The notes: generated by a model not told the origin, from the sequence alone. A stretch of DNA of 64,000 nt from Actinomycetota bacterium (GCA_016700055.1 CP064997.1:2666001-2730000), one strand, 5' to 3'. Shown: positions 1 to 9,025, numbered from the stretch's first letter. Numbers and translations are program-made.

Positions 1-1701
1 CTCGTGCAGGAACACGCTGTTCAGCACGTGGCGGGCGGCGGGCTTCAACCCGAAGCTGACGTTGCTGACACCGAGGGTGGTGAACGCGCCAGGGATCTCG
101 GACTTGATCCGCCCGATGGCCTCGATGGTGTGCTTGGCGTCGGCGCGTAGGTCGTCGTCGCCGGTGGACAGCGGGAACGTCAGAGCGTCGAAGATCAAGT
201 CGCTCGCGTCGAGTCCGTACCTCTCCGACGCGATGTCGTGGATCCGATGCGCGATCTCCATCTTCCACTCCACGTCGCGGGCCTGGCCGCGCTCGTCGAT
301 GAGCAGGCAGATGACTGCGGCTCCGTACTCGCGAGCGAGGGAGAAGACGCGATCGAGACGGCTGCCGGGCAGCTCGCCGTCTTCCAAGTTCGCCGAGTTG
401 AGGATCGCCCGGCCACCGAGACGTTGCAGACCGGCCTCCATCACCTGCGGTTCGGTGGAATCGAGCACGAGCGGTGCGGTGGCGGCCGTCGCGAACCGCT
501 TGGCGATCTCGTCCATGTCGGCGACTCCGTCGCGCCCGACGTAGTCGACGCACACGTCGAGAACGTGGGCTCCTTCGCGCACCTGGTCGGCGGCCATCTT
601 GGTGCACGTGTCCCAGTCGGCGTTCAGCATCGCGTCGCGAAACGCCTTCGATCCGTTCGCGTTGGTGCGCTCACCGATGATCAGGAACGACTTGTCCTGG
701 TGGAGCGTCACCGGGCTGTAGATGCTGCTCACCGACGGCTCGTACGTGGGTGACCGCCGCGCAGGTTCGACTCCCCGCACGGCCTCGACCACCGCCCGCA
801 TGTGCGCGGGTGTGGTGCCGCAGCAGCCGCCGACGACTGTGATCCCGAGGTCGGCGATGTGGTGCCGGTGGAACCTGGCGAGGTCCTCGGGGGTGAGGTC
901 GTAGTGGGTGCGGCCGTCGACGACGCTCGGGAGGCCGGCGTTCGGCAGCACGCTGACCGGCACCGGGCAGTACTGGCTGAGGTAGCGCAGGTGCTCCTGC
1001 ATCTCGGCCGGGCCGGTGGCGCAGTTGATCCCGATCACGTCCGGCTTCATCGACAGGATCGAGGTGAGCGCGGCGCCGATCTCGGTGCCGACGAGCATCC
1101 GCCCGGTGGTCTCGATCGTGACCTGTACCTGCATCGGCACGGCGCGCCCCTCGGCCCGCATCGCGCTGCGGCAGCCCGCCATCGCCGCCTTGACCTGGAG
1201 CAGGTCGTAGCAGGTCTCGACGAGGAAGAGGTCGACGCCGCCGGCCAGCAGTCCGCGGGCCTGCTCGGCGTAGGCGTCGCGCAGGGCGGCGAACGTGATG
1301 TGGCCGAGGCTCGGCAGCTTGGTGCCGGGCCCGATCGAACCGGCGACGTAGCGGGGTCGGCCGTCGCCACGTTCGAACCCGTCGGCCACGTCGCGGGCGA
1401 TGCGCGCCGCGGCCACGTTCAGCTCGTGGGCGCGATCGGCGATGTCGTACTCCGCAAGGACCGTGGAGAAGCTGCCGAAGGAGGCCGTCTCCACCACGTC
1501 GACACCCGCGTCGAAGAAAGCCTCGTGCATGGAGGCGATGACGTCGGGACGGGTGAGGCAGAGCATCTCGTTGCAGCCTTCGAGCGTGACGCCGCCGAAG
1601 TCGTCAGCCGTCAGATCGAGCTCCTGCACGAAGGTGCCGAATGCGCCGTCGAACACGATCACGCGCTCGTTCGCCGCGTCGAGGAAGGGCTGCCGGGCCA
1701 T
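1..1701 (-). CDS. metH: Cobalamin-dependent methionine synthase, N-terminal part (cut by window edge)
   Basis: Transfers a methyl group from methyltetrahydrofolate via cobalamin to homocysteine, in the cytosol. The first 567 residues are visible and the frame is still open at base 1. The homocysteine-binding barrel opens with VFDGAFGTFVQ and carries the zinc-site signature GGCCGTTPAH near residue 290; the pterin-binding domain begins with IIGERTNANGSKAF near residue 339. The B12-binding and activation domains must lie to the left. The ATG at 1701 fits the family start. A TAGCGT hexamer at 1712-1717 (minus strand) ends 10 nt upstream. It is divergent from a cobalamin adenosyltransferase, so two B12-related genes share a 59-bp spacer. 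Confidence 0.95.
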   Translation of the reverse strand, partial: MARQPFLDAANERVIVFDGAFGTFVQELDLTADDFGGVTLEGCNEMLCLTRPDVIASMHEAFFDAGVDVVETASFGSFSTVLAEYDIADRAHELNVAAARIARDVADGFERGDGRPRYVAGSIGPGTKLPSLGHITFAALRDAYAEQARGLLAGGVDLFLVETCYDLLQVKAAMAGCRSAMRAEGRAVPMQVQVTIETTGRMLVGTEIGAALTSILSMKPDVIGINCATGPAEMQEHLRYLSQYCPVPVSVLPNAGLPSVVDGRTHYDLTPEDLARFHRHHIADLGITVVGGCCGTTPAHMRAVVEAVRGVEPARRSPTYEPSVSSIYSPVTLHQDKSFLIIGERTNANGSKAFRDAMLNADWDTCTKMAADQVREGAHVLDVCVDYVGRDGVADMDEIAKRFATAATAPLVLDSTEPQVMEAGLQRLGGRAILNSANLEDGELPGSRLDRVFSLAREYGAAVICLLIDERGQARDVEWKMEIAHRIHDIASERYGLDASDLIFDALTFPLSTGDDDLRADAKHTIEAIGRIKSEIPGAFTTLGVSNVSFGLKPAARHVLNSVFLHE

Positions 1702-1746
1702 CGAATCGGCCACGCTACCGTGCCCCACCGGGCAACAGGTCGGGGA

Positions 1747-1752
1747 TAGCGT
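1747..1752 (+). promoter_or_regulatory. -10 element TAGCGT, leaderless type
   Basis: TAGCGT ends 8 nt before the adenosyltransferase ATG at 1761, which puts the expected transcript start at or next to the start codon. No clear -35 is seen. Confidence 0.5.
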
Positions 1753-1760
1753 CCGGCGCG

Positions 1761-2321
1761 ATGGCAAGGGAGCGGATCTACACCAAGCGTGGCGACGACG
1801 GCACCACCGGGTTGCTGTACGGCGGGAGAGTGCGCAAGGACGACGTGCTCCCCGCCGCGTACGGCACGGTCGACGAGGCCCAGGCGGTGCTCGGGTTGGC
1901 GAGGGCCGAGGCCGCTGTGTCCGGCGCGCCCGAGGCGAACGAGCTGGAGCAGATGCTGGTCGGGATCATGAAGGACCTCTGGGTGCTGATGGCCGAGCTG
2001 GCCACGCTGCCCGAGAACCGCTCCAAGCTGACCGCCGGCGCCACCGCGGTGTCGGCCGAGATGGTCGCCCGGCTGGAGGAGCTGATTGACTCGTTGGACA
2101 CACGCTTCGACCCGCCGACTGAGTTCGTCGTGCCCGGTGGGAACCGGATCGCTGCCTGGCTCGACCTCGCGCGCACCGTCGTGCGCCGGGCCGAGCGCCA
2201 CGCACTGGCTGCCGCCCCGGCGCCCTCACACGCGGGGCCGTACCTGAACCGCCTCTCCGACCTGATGTGGACCATGGCCCGCTGGCAGGAGGGCACCAGC
2301 CTGACGGTGCGTGACGCCTAG
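1761..2321 (+). CDS. pduO: Cob(I)alamin adenosyltransferase, PduO type
   Basis: Adenosylates cob(I)alamin with ATP to give adenosylcobalamin, the cofactor needed by the mutase encoded at 10.2 kb. The 186-residue product opens with the ATP-binding motif YTKRGDDGTTGLLYG and has the late motif RTVVRRAERHAL, both typical of the family, at the usual length of about 190 residues. An in-frame upstream ATG at 1641 lies inside metH and is rejected. The ATG at 1761 is supported by family alignment and by the TAGCGT hexamer 8 nt upstream. Confidence 0.92.
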   Translation: MARERIYTKRGDDGTTGLLYGGRVRKDDVLPAAYGTVDEAQAVLGLARAEAAVSGAPEANELEQMLVGIMKDLWVLMAELATLPENRSKLTAGATAVSAEMVARLEELIDSLDTRFDPPTEFVVPGGNRIAAWLDLARTVVRRAERHALAAAPAPSHAGPYLNRLSDLMWTMARWQEGTSLTVRDA

Positions 2322-2350
2322 GGCGTGCGGGTAGGCCAGACTCTGCGCCC

Positions 2351-3841
2351 ATGCCGACCGTGTCGCCGCCCAAGTCCGTGCAGTCTCTGTCGTCGATCGA
2401 GGTCGGCGTCGCCCGCACCATCCCCCGATCCGCCGACGCGGTGGGCGTGGCCGTGGCGAGCGTCGGCGCCGTTCCCCGCTCACTCGGGATCAGCCGCGCC
2501 GCCCTGGCCGCGCACGGGTTCGAAGGCAAGCCCGGCCAGACGCTCGTGATCCCTGCTGCCGACGGGGCCACCGTCGTCGCGGTCGGCGTCGGTGCTCCAG
2601 GCGAGCTGACACCGGCCGTCCTGCGCAACGCGGCAGCGAGCATGGCGCGGGCGGTCCCCCGGCGCGCCCATCTGGCGACGTCGCTCGCCGAGCTCGGCGG
2701 TGCCGACGTGCGCGCCGCGGCCCAAGCCGTCGTCGAGGGTGTGCTGCTCGCGTCGTACCGCTACACCGAGCTGAAGGCAGACACCGGGTCGCGCCCGAGG
2801 CTCGGTGCGCTCACGCTCGTCGGCAGCGAGGCGAACGCCGCGGCGACGACCGCCGGGGTGCAGCGCGGCATCGCCTCCGCCGCGGCCACGGTGCTCGCCC
2901 GGGACCTCGCGAACACACCCCCGGGCCACCTCACCGCTCGTGACCTGGCCGATCGCTCCCGCGAGATCGCGGCGGGCAGCGGTCTGAGCATCGAGGTGTA
3001 CGACCGCGATCAGCTCGAGGTGATGGGCTGTGGCGGCATCCTCGGGGTCAACCAGGGCTCTGTCGAGCCGCCGCGGGTGGTGAAGCTGGTCTACTCGCCG
3101 CGCAACCCGACCGGCCACCTGGCCCTCGTCGGCAAAGGCGTGATGTACGACTCCGGCGGGATCAGCTTGAAGCCCTCCGACGGCATGCACGTCAACATGA
3201 AGATGGACATGTCCGGCGCCGCGGCGGTGCTCGCGGCGATGAGCGTGCTGAAGGAGCTGCGCTGCCGCACGAAGGTGACCGGCTACCTGATGTGCACCGA
3301 CAACATGCCCTCGGGCAGCGCGATGAAGCTCGGCGACGTGCTGCGCTTCCGCAACGGCAAGACGGCCGAGATCCACAACACCGACGCCGAGGGGCGCCTC
3401 GCCCTGGCCGACGGGCTGGTGCTCGCGGTGGAAGAGGCACCCGACGCCGTCGTCGACATCGCCACCCTGACCGGGGCCTGTGTCGTCGCGCTCGGAACCA
3501 AGATCGCCGGGGTGCTCGGCAGCAACCAGGCGCTCGTCGACCAGTTGAAGGCCGCCGCCGAACGCACCGACGAGCAGGTGTGGCAGCTCCCGCTCGCGAA
3601 GGAGTACCGCAAGCTGCTCGACTCGAACGTCGCCGACCTGCGAAACATCGGCGGGCCTTACGGGGGCACGATCACGGCGGCGCTGTTCCTCGACGAGTTC
3701 GTGGGCGATACCCCTTGGGCTCACCTCGACATCGCCGGACCGATGGCAGCGGAGGCCGACGAGGGATGGATCGGCAAGGGGGCCACCGGTTTCGGTGCCC
3801 GCCTGCTGCTGGAGACCGCGCTCGGCTTCAGCCGCCCGTGA
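2351..3841 (+). CDS. pepA: Leucyl aminopeptidase, M17 family
   Basis: A cytosolic metalloaminopeptidase that removes N-terminal residues from peptides. The 496-residue length is normal for PepA. The C-terminal catalytic domain shows the metal and active-site segment GKGVMYDSGGISLKPSDG (from residue 261, Lys262 and Asp267 included) and the signature NTDAEGRLALAD (from residue 343). The N-terminal macro-like domain is more divergent. It follows the adenosyltransferase by 29 bp. Its 3' end overlaps the convergent hypothetical gene by 14 bp. Confidence 0.95.
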   Translation: MPTVSPPKSVQSLSSIEVGVARTIPRSADAVGVAVASVGAVPRSLGISRAALAAHGFEGKPGQTLVIPAADGATVVAVGVGAPGELTPAVLRNAAASMARAVPRRAHLATSLAELGGADVRAAAQAVVEGVLLASYRYTELKADTGSRPRLGALTLVGSEANAAATTAGVQRGIASAAATVLARDLANTPPGHLTARDLADRSREIAAGSGLSIEVYDRDQLEVMGCGGILGVNQGSVEPPRVVKLVYSPRNPTGHLALVGKGVMYDSGGISLKPSDGMHVNMKMDMSGAAAVLAAMSVLKELRCRTKVTGYLMCTDNMPSGSAMKLGDVLRFRNGKTAEIHNTDAEGRLALADGLVLAVEEAPDAVVDIATLTGACVVALGTKIAGVLGSNQALVDQLKAAAERTDEQVWQLPLAKEYRKLLDSNVADLRNIGGPYGGTITAALFLDEFVGDTPWAHLDIAGPMAAEADEGWIGKGATGFGARLLLETALGFSRP

Positions 3842-4283
3842 CCGGGCGGCACCACGAGGCGTGCAGAGCCTGAACCGGCTCGGGCAGCCGCGCCAGCTGC
3901 CGCCCGGCTAGGGGAGGAACGCGCACGCGCACGGCGAGCGTGGCGCCGCTCGAGCGCGCGAGGCCGAAGATCACGAGGCGCTGCACGGCGCGGTTCAACG
4001 GGTTCGCCCGGCCGAGCTCCCAGCCGATGCCGAGCGCACCGGCAGTTGCGGCCAGGTCGAGCTCGAATCCCTGAGGTGAGGCGGCGAGGCCGGCGACGAG
4101 GTGCCGCAGCAGCCAGGTGGCGGTGGGGCCGATGATGCCGAGCCAGAAGCGCTCCACATACTCGCCGTGGACGTCGTAGCCGACCCGTTCGACGAGCTCG
4201 TCGCGCCAGGTGATGATCGTGAGCGCTCTCGCCTCACGGCTGTCTCGTGTCGCGGCGTCGGCGGGCTGGGGGACGGGTGTCAT
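3828..4283 (-). CDS. Conserved hypothetical protein, 151 residues
   Basis: I do not recognise the family. The product has a central stretch with tryptophans and hydrophobic residues (VERFWLGIIGPTATWLLRHL) and no signal peptide. Coding character is good, with no competing frame. The start at 4283 is preferred over the upstream ATG at 4316 because GGAGG (4288-4292, minus strand) sits 4 nt upstream of it. It is convergent with pepA, whose last 14 bases it overlaps. Confidence 0.7.
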   Translation of the reverse strand: MTPVPQPADAATRDSREARALTIITWRDELVERVGYDVHGEYVERFWLGIIGPTATWLLRHLVAGLAASPQGFELDLAATAGALGIGWELGRANPLNRAVQRLVIFGLARSSGATLAVRVRVPPLAGRQLARLPEPVQALHASWCRPVTGG

Positions 4284-4448
4284 CGGGCCTCCGTCGGGGG
4301 GCAGTGGGCTCTGCAACGTGGTCCTCGGGGAAGCCGTTCACCAGGTGTGTGGGCGCGAGACGCACCGCGGCGGAAGACGGCGGCGCCACATTGGGGCACA
4401 CTTCTCGCCGTGGACGACCGCGTGGACGACGGCGTGGGCAGCGGCGGC

Positions 4449-5207
4449 ATGGTCGAGGGCTCCGCGCTCGAGGAGGCCACCGGTTGGATCGCCGCGGCGC
4501 GGCGGGTGACGGTGCTGACCGGTGCCGGCATCTCGACCGATTCGGGCATTCCCGACTTCCGCGGCCCGAACGGGCTCTGGACGAAGGACCCGGCCGCGGA
4601 GGCAGCCTCCACGATCGGGGTGTACCTGGCCGATCCCGAGGTGCGCAAGATGGCGTGGCGGCTGCGGCTCTCGAACCCGGTGTGGAACGCGCGCCCGAAC
4701 AGTGGCCATCTCGCGCTCGTGGCGCTGGAGCGGGCGGGCAAGCTGCACGCGCTCGTCACCCAGAACGTCGACGAGCTTCACCAGCAAGCGGGCAACGACC
4801 CGGCCCGCGTCGTCGAGGTACACGGCACCGTACGCCGCACGCGGTGCTGGGAGTGCGGCGACTGCCGCCCGATGGCCGAGACCCTGGCGAGACTGGAGGC
4901 GGGCGAGGAGGATCCGCCCTGTCTCGTCTGCGGCGGGATCTTGAAGAGCGACACGATCAGCTTCGGCCAGCAGCTGATCCCGGAGGTGATCGAGAGGGCG
5001 TTCGCTGCCGCCGAGGCGTGTGAGGTGCTGCTCGCGGTCGGGTCCAGCCTCAGCGTCTACCCGGCGGCCTCGCTCGTGCCCTGTGCCAGGGCGGCGGGGG
5101 CGAAGGTGGTCATCTTGAACGGCGAGCCGACCGCGATGGATGGCTTCGCCGACGCGCTGCTGATCGGCCCGATCGGCGAGCTGCTCCCCACGCTCGTGGG
5201 TGCCTGA
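4449..5207 (+). CDS. NAD-dependent protein deacylase, sirtuin (Sir2)
   Basis: Removes acyl groups from protein lysines using NAD. Recognised by GAGISTDSGIPDFRG for NAD binding, TQNVDELHQQAG, the catalytic His in VEVHGTVRRT, and the zinc-binding pairs CWEC and CLVC. The 252-residue length is typical of bacterial class III/U sirtuins. A GTG at 4410 in the same frame is a serious alternative start: CACACT (4397-4402) ends 7 nt before it, the spacing seen at other leaderless starts here, although its first base is not T. Lysine acylation control would suit the neighbouring acyl-CoA enzymes, but that is inference. Confidence 0.93.
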   Translation: MVEGSALEEATGWIAAARRVTVLTGAGISTDSGIPDFRGPNGLWTKDPAAEAASTIGVYLADPEVRKMAWRLRLSNPVWNARPNSGHLALVALERAGKLHALVTQNVDELHQQAGNDPARVVEVHGTVRRTRCWECGDCRPMAETLARLEAGEEDPPCLVCGGILKSDTISFGQQLIPEVIERAFAAAEACEVLLAVGSSLSVYPAASLVPCARAAGAKVVILNGEPTAMDGFADALLIGPIGELLPTLVGA

Positions 5208-5249
5208 GCGTCCTTTTTCGGCCACCGGATGGAAACCCGATCATTTCGG

Positions 5250-5255
5250 TAGACT
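5250..5255 (+). promoter_or_regulatory. -10 element TAGACT, leaderless type
   Basis: TAGACT ends 8 nt before the ATG at 5264 of the rhodanese-MoeZ gene. Confidence 0.5.
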
Positions 5256-5263
5256 TTCGGCTC

Positions 5264-6430
5264 ATGCCCACCTTCCGGGACCTCCTCGCGCAGACCAAGA
5301 CCCAGATCGAAGAGATCGACACCGAGGGGGCGCAGGCCGTCATCGACGCCGGTGGCGTCGTGGTGCTCGACGTGCGTGAGCCCGAGGAGTACGACGAGGG
5401 GGCGATCCCCGGAGCGCTCCACATCGCCCGGGGGCACCTCGAGGCTCAGGTCGAGGCGCGTGTGGCGGACAAGTCGGTGCCGGTCGTCGTCTACTGCGCG
5501 GGCGGCGTGCGCAGCGCCTTCGCGGCGAAGACGTTGCAGGAGCTCGGTTACACCGACGTCGTCTCGATGGCGGGAGGCTTTGGCAAGTGGAAGGACGAGG
5601 GCCGTCCTTGGAAGACGCCGGTGACCCTCACCGCCGAGCAGCGCCATCGCTATCAGCGCCACGTGCTCCTGCCCGAGGTCGGGGTCGAGGGCCAGGCCAA
5701 GCTGCTCGCCAGCAAGGTGCTGCTGCTCGGCGCCGGTGGTCTCGGCTCACCCGCAGCCCTCTACCTGGCTGCGGCCGGTGTCGGCACGATCGGCATCGTC
5801 GACATGGACGAGGTGGACGGGAGCAACCTGCAACGCCAGATCCTGCACAACATCGACCGGATCGGTGACCGCAAGGTCGACTCGGCGAAGAAGACCCTGA
5901 CCCTGCTGAACCCCGACGTCGACGTGGTCACCTACGACACCCGCCTGTCGGCGGAGAACATCATCGACATCATCTCCGGCTACGACGTGATCGTCGACGG
6001 TGCGGACAACTTCCCCAGCCGCTATCTGCTGAACGACGCGAGCGTCAAGCTCGGCATCCCCGTGGTGCACGGCTCGATCTTCCGCTTCGAGGGCATGGTC
6101 AGCGTCTTTCATCCCCTGCTCGGCCCCACGTACCGCGACATGGTGCCCGAGCCTCCGCCCGCCGAGCTCGCGCCGAGTTGCGCCGAGGCCGGGGTGCTCG
6201 GCGTGCTGCCCGGCATCGTCGGTTCGATCCAGGCGCTCGAGACGCTGAAGCTGCTGCTCGGCCTCGGCGACCCCCTGATCGGGCGGATCCTCGCCATCGA
6301 CACCACCGAGATGTCGTTCCGCATCTTCAAGCTGAGGCCCGATCCCGCGAACGCGGTCACCTACGACGCGCGAGACCGGATCCAGGTGCGTGATCTCGAG
6401 GGGTCGTGCGCGCCGTGGCTCGACCACTGA
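5264..6430 (+). CDS. Rhodanese-adenylyltransferase fusion, MoeZ/MoeB-like
   Basis: Predicted to adenylate the C-terminus of a small sulfur carrier (MoaD, ThiS or CysO type) and pass sulfur to it, for molybdopterin, thiamine or cysteine synthesis. Residues 15-115 are a rhodanese domain with the persulfide loop YCAGGVRS (Cys78). Residues 128-388 are an E1-like ThiF/MoeB domain with nucleotide motif LLGAGGLGSPAA (about 154) and Cys306 in PSCAEAGVLG. The zinc-binding CxxC pairs of E. coli MoeB are absent (TYRDM replaces CYRC), as in actinobacterial MoeZ. The odd point is domain order: MoeZ normally carries its rhodanese at the C-terminus. Confidence 0.9.
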   Translation: MPTFRDLLAQTKTQIEEIDTEGAQAVIDAGGVVVLDVREPEEYDEGAIPGALHIARGHLEAQVEARVADKSVPVVVYCAGGVRSAFAAKTLQELGYTDVVSMAGGFGKWKDEGRPWKTPVTLTAEQRHRYQRHVLLPEVGVEGQAKLLASKVLLLGAGGLGSPAALYLAAAGVGTIGIVDMDEVDGSNLQRQILHNIDRIGDRKVDSAKKTLTLLNPDVDVVTYDTRLSAENIIDIISGYDVIVDGADNFPSRYLLNDASVKLGIPVVHGSIFRFEGMVSVFHPLLGPTYRDMVPEPPPAELAPSCAEAGVLGVLPGIVGSIQALETLKLLLGLGDPLIGRILAIDTTEMSFRIFKLRPDPANAVTYDARDRIQVRDLEGSCAPWLDH

Positions 6431-6457
6431 CGCCGCGCCACGCACCAGAGCCTCCGC

Positions 6458-6472
6458 GGGAGCGTCGCTCCC
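6458..6472 (+). terminator. Small hairpin after the MoeZ-like gene
   Basis: GGGAGC-GTC-GCTCCC, a perfect 6-bp stem with a 3-nt loop, 28 bp past the stop codon. There is no T-tract, so termination is a guess. Confidence 0.3.
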
Positions 6473-6487
6473 TGTAACACTGGTGCC

Positions 6488-7204
6488 ATGAGCGCTTCCG
6501 TGATCGACGTCCGGCGCGCGGCAGACCGGTTCCACACCCAGCTGCCGTGGCTCGACTCGTGGCACTCGTTCAGCTTCCGTCCCCACTACCACCCGGACAA
6601 CACGCGTCACGGGCTGCTGATGGTGCTGAACGACGACACGGTTGCGCCGGGCTGCGGCTTCGACACCCATACCCATCACGACATGGAGATCGTCACGTGG
6701 GTGGTCTCGGGCCGGTTGGAGCACCGCGACTCGGAGGGCAACCGCGGAGTGCTGCGGCGCGGTCTGGTGCAGCGGATGTCTGCGGGAACCGGTGTCTCCC
6801 ATTCGGAGAAGAACGCGAGCAACGACGAGCCCGTCCACTTCATCCAGATGTGGGTACTGCCCGACACACGCGGAGTGGAGCCTTCGTACGAGCAGCGCGA
6901 CGTCACCGCGGCGCTCATCGCCGGAGGGCTGATCCCCGTGGTGTCCGGTCAGGGCCACGACGGTGCGGTGTCGATCGGCCAGCGCAAGGCCGTGCTGTGG
7001 GTCGGCCAGCTGCGCCCCGGCGAGTCGGTGGCGGTGCCGGAGGACCGTCGCGTGCACCTGTTCGTCACCAGCGGATGGGGCTGGTTCGACGGCGAGGAGG
7101 CCCTCGCTCGCGGCGACGCCGTGCGCCTCACCCGGGCCGGCGCCGACCGCCGGTTCGAGGCCGGCGCCGACGGGGCCGAGGTGTTGGTCTGGCAGACAGC
7201 CTGA
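6488..7204 (+). CDS. Pirin family protein
   Basis: A bicupin protein of the pirin family; members include quercetinases and transcription cofactors, and the role here is unknown. The N-terminal cupin keeps the metal-binding histidines in HTHHDMEIVTWV and SHSEKNAS. The 238-residue length is typical. TAACAC at 6475-6480 lies 7 nt before the ATG, a weaker version of the leaderless -10 pattern. Confidence 0.9.
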   Translation: MSASVIDVRRAADRFHTQLPWLDSWHSFSFRPHYHPDNTRHGLLMVLNDDTVAPGCGFDTHTHHDMEIVTWVVSGRLEHRDSEGNRGVLRRGLVQRMSAGTGVSHSEKNASNDEPVHFIQMWVLPDTRGVEPSYEQRDVTAALIAGGLIPVVSGQGHDGAVSIGQRKAVLWVGQLRPGESVAVPEDRRVHLFVTSGWGWFDGEEALARGDAVRLTRAGADRRFEAGADGAEVLVWQTA

Positions 7205-7226
7205 GCCGGCGGTCCGACGCGGCCAG

Positions 7227-8099
7227 TCACGCGGGCGGCTCGCCGCCGGTCTCCCTCACCAGCTTCTCGCGCTCTTGCAGCACCACGCCGCCGAGCACGA
7301 GCACCAGTCCGACGAGGTCGAGCGCCGTCGGCCGCTGGTCCAAGGCGACGAAGGCGACCACGGTGGCGGTCACCGGGAGCAGGGCGAGCAGCACGCTGAA
7401 GCGGCGCACCGGAATGCGGCGCAGCACGTGCTGGTCGATGCCGTAGCCGATCGCGTTCGAGAACACGCCGACGACGAGGCACGCGCCGAGCAGCCTCGGC
7501 GAGCCCCAGACCGGCCCGCTGCCAGGGGCTCCGATGGGCGTGATCGCGAGCGCACCGATGGCGAGCCCGATCCCGAGCCCGGCGACGCCCCGATCGAGGC
7601 GCGCCACCCTTGCTCCGACGACGATGTACGCCGCCCACATCGCCGAAGCGAGGAAGATGAACAGGAGCCCGAGCGGCTCGGCGTCGAGCTCGACACCGGA
7701 CAGCACACCCACCCCGACGGCAGCGAGCACGAGCGCGGCCGCGTTGCGGCGGGTCCGCGTGCGCACGGCGGCAACCGTGATCGGCCCGATGAACTCGATC
7801 GCCACCCCCTTGCCGAGCGGAAGGCGGTCGATGCCGAGGTAGAAGAACAGGTTCATCAGCGCCGTCGCGACGCCGAAGAGCGCGGCCGCCCCGAGCTCGG
7901 CGCGGCTCCACCGCTCGCGGATCCGGCGGTGCGAGACGGCGGTGAGCGCCGCCGCCGCACCGACCACGCGCAGCCAGGCGACGGTGCGCGGCGCGACCTC
8001 GTCGAACAGCCCGACGGCGATCACCGCCCCCACGTACTGGGCCGTCGCGCTGAGCACGAACAGCGCTTCTGGCGACGCGGTGTCGAGGAAGCGGCTCAC
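7227..8099 (-). CDS. EamA/DMT family transporter (RhtA-like)
   Basis: An inner-membrane exporter of the drug/metabolite superfamily. The 290-residue product has about ten hydrophobic segments and the two-repeat EamA layout; the segment RLPLGKGVAIEFIGPI resembles threonine/homoserine exporter RhtA. The GTG at 8099 gives normal family length and a start next to the first membrane segment; the longer reading frame from 8330 would overlap the aldolase gene and add a non-membrane leader. Substrate not inferable. Confidence 0.82.
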   Translation of the reverse strand: MSRFLDTASPEALFVLSATAQYVGAVIAVGLFDEVAPRTVAWLRVVGAAAALTAVSHRRIRERWSRAELGAAALFGVATALMNLFFYLGIDRLPLGKGVAIEFIGPITVAAVRTRTRRNAAALVLAAVGVGVLSGVELDAEPLGLLFIFLASAMWAAYIVVGARVARLDRGVAGLGIGLAIGALAITPIGAPGSGPVWGSPRLLGACLVVGVFSNAIGYGIDQHVLRRIPVRRFSVLLALLPVTATVVAFVALDQRPTALDLVGLVLVLGGVVLQEREKLVRETGGEPPA

Positions 8100-8135
8100 C
8101 GGCCCGTTGCCCGGGGCAACCCTTCCAGGGGGTGG

Positions 8136-8159
8136 GGGACCGGATGCTCTCCCGGTCCC
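8136..8159 (-). terminator. Hairpin after the class II aldolase gene
   Basis: Perfect 8-bp inverted repeat GGGACCGG / CCGGTCCC with an 8-nt loop, directly after the aldolase stop (8165) and before the exporter start. It has no T-tract, so it may be a weak terminator or attenuator between the two genes. Confidence 0.45.
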
Positions 8160-8164
8160 GGTGC

Positions 8165-9019
8165 TCACTCGAACAGGTCCGGGTCGGTGCGGCAGATCTC
8201 CTGCCAGAGCGGCTGGAAGCTGAGCCACCCGGCGAACGGGAAGCCCGTCTGTTGCGCGGTGTAGGCCGCGTACTCGTGGCGGATGCGCTGCGGTGTGCCG
8301 GCGGCCATCGCCATGAGCTGGGCCTGGCACGACCGCTCCATGGAGATGAACCAGAACGCGGCCTCGTCGACCGACTGGCCGACCGTGAACAAGCCGTGGT
8401 TCTGGTGGATCGCGGCCTTGCCCTTGGGGAACAGGGCGGCGAGCTCACGGCCGGCCTCCACCTCGAACACGACGGCGCCGCCTTGCTCGGCGATGACGAC
8501 GTGGTCTTCGTAGAAGATGCACGCATCCTGGGTCAACGGGTCGAGGGGGATGCCGAGCGAGCTGAACGACTTGCCGTAGGGCGAATGCGAGTGGGCGGCG
8601 GCGACGACGTCGGGACGGGCCTGGTGGATGGCCGAGTGGATGACGAACGCGGCGCGGTTCACCGGGTGGCTGCCGTAGACGACCTCGCCGGAGTGGTTGA
8701 CGAGGATCAGGTCGCTCTGGCGGACGTGGCGGAAGCTGATCGCGAACGGGTTCACCCAGAAGTGGTCGGGGAACTCGGGATCGCGCACGGTGATGTGGCC
8801 GGCGACCCCTTCGCCGAAGCCGAGCCGGCCGAACACGCGCAGAGCGCCGGCGAGCTTCTGCTTGCGGTAGGCGCGTTCCTCCTCGACCGAATCGAAGCTG
8901 GGCGGCCCGGCGATCGAGACCTGCTTCGCCGTGAGCGGAACACCGTCGATCGTCGCCCCGCCCGGTGCCGCCGGTGCCGAGTCGGACTGGTGCGGGTCGG
9001 ACTGGTGCGTGACGGTCAT
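8165..9019 (-). CDS. Class II aldolase/adducin domain protein
   Basis: A zinc-dependent aldolase-fold protein of the AraD/FucA/adducin superfamily. Seen are GHITVRDP, the metal-binding AAHSHSPYGKSFSSLG and the second histidine site HQNHGLFTVG. The 284-residue length and the acidic N-terminal extension match actinobacterial class II aldolase/adducin proteins of unknown substrate rather than FucA or RhaD (about 215-275). TACCCT (9026-9031) ends 6 nt before the ATG. Confidence 0.88.
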   Translation of the reverse strand: MTVTHQSDPHQSDSAPAAPGGATIDGVPLTAKQVSIAGPPSFDSVEEERAYRKQKLAGALRVFGRLGFGEGVAGHITVRDPEFPDHFWVNPFAISFRHVRQSDLILVNHSGEVVYGSHPVNRAAFVIHSAIHQARPDVVAAAHSHSPYGKSFSSLGIPLDPLTQDACIFYEDHVVIAEQGGAVVFEVEAGRELAALFPKGKAAIHQNHGLFTVGQSVDEAAFWFISMERSCQAQLMAMAAGTPQRIRHEYAAYTAQQTGFPFAGWLSFQPLWQEICRTDPDLFE

Positions 9020-9025
9020 TCCCGA

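Noticed and set aside
761..779. GCAGGTTCGACTCCCCGC looks like a tRNA T-arm
   Set aside because: The flanking bases do not pair as a T stem, no acceptor or anticodon arm is found, and it lies inside the metH coding frame.
5187..5200. CCCAC-GCTC-GTGGG hairpin at the end of the sirtuin gene as a terminator
   Set aside because: The stem lies within the coding sequence and the T-run is about 12 nt away from it.
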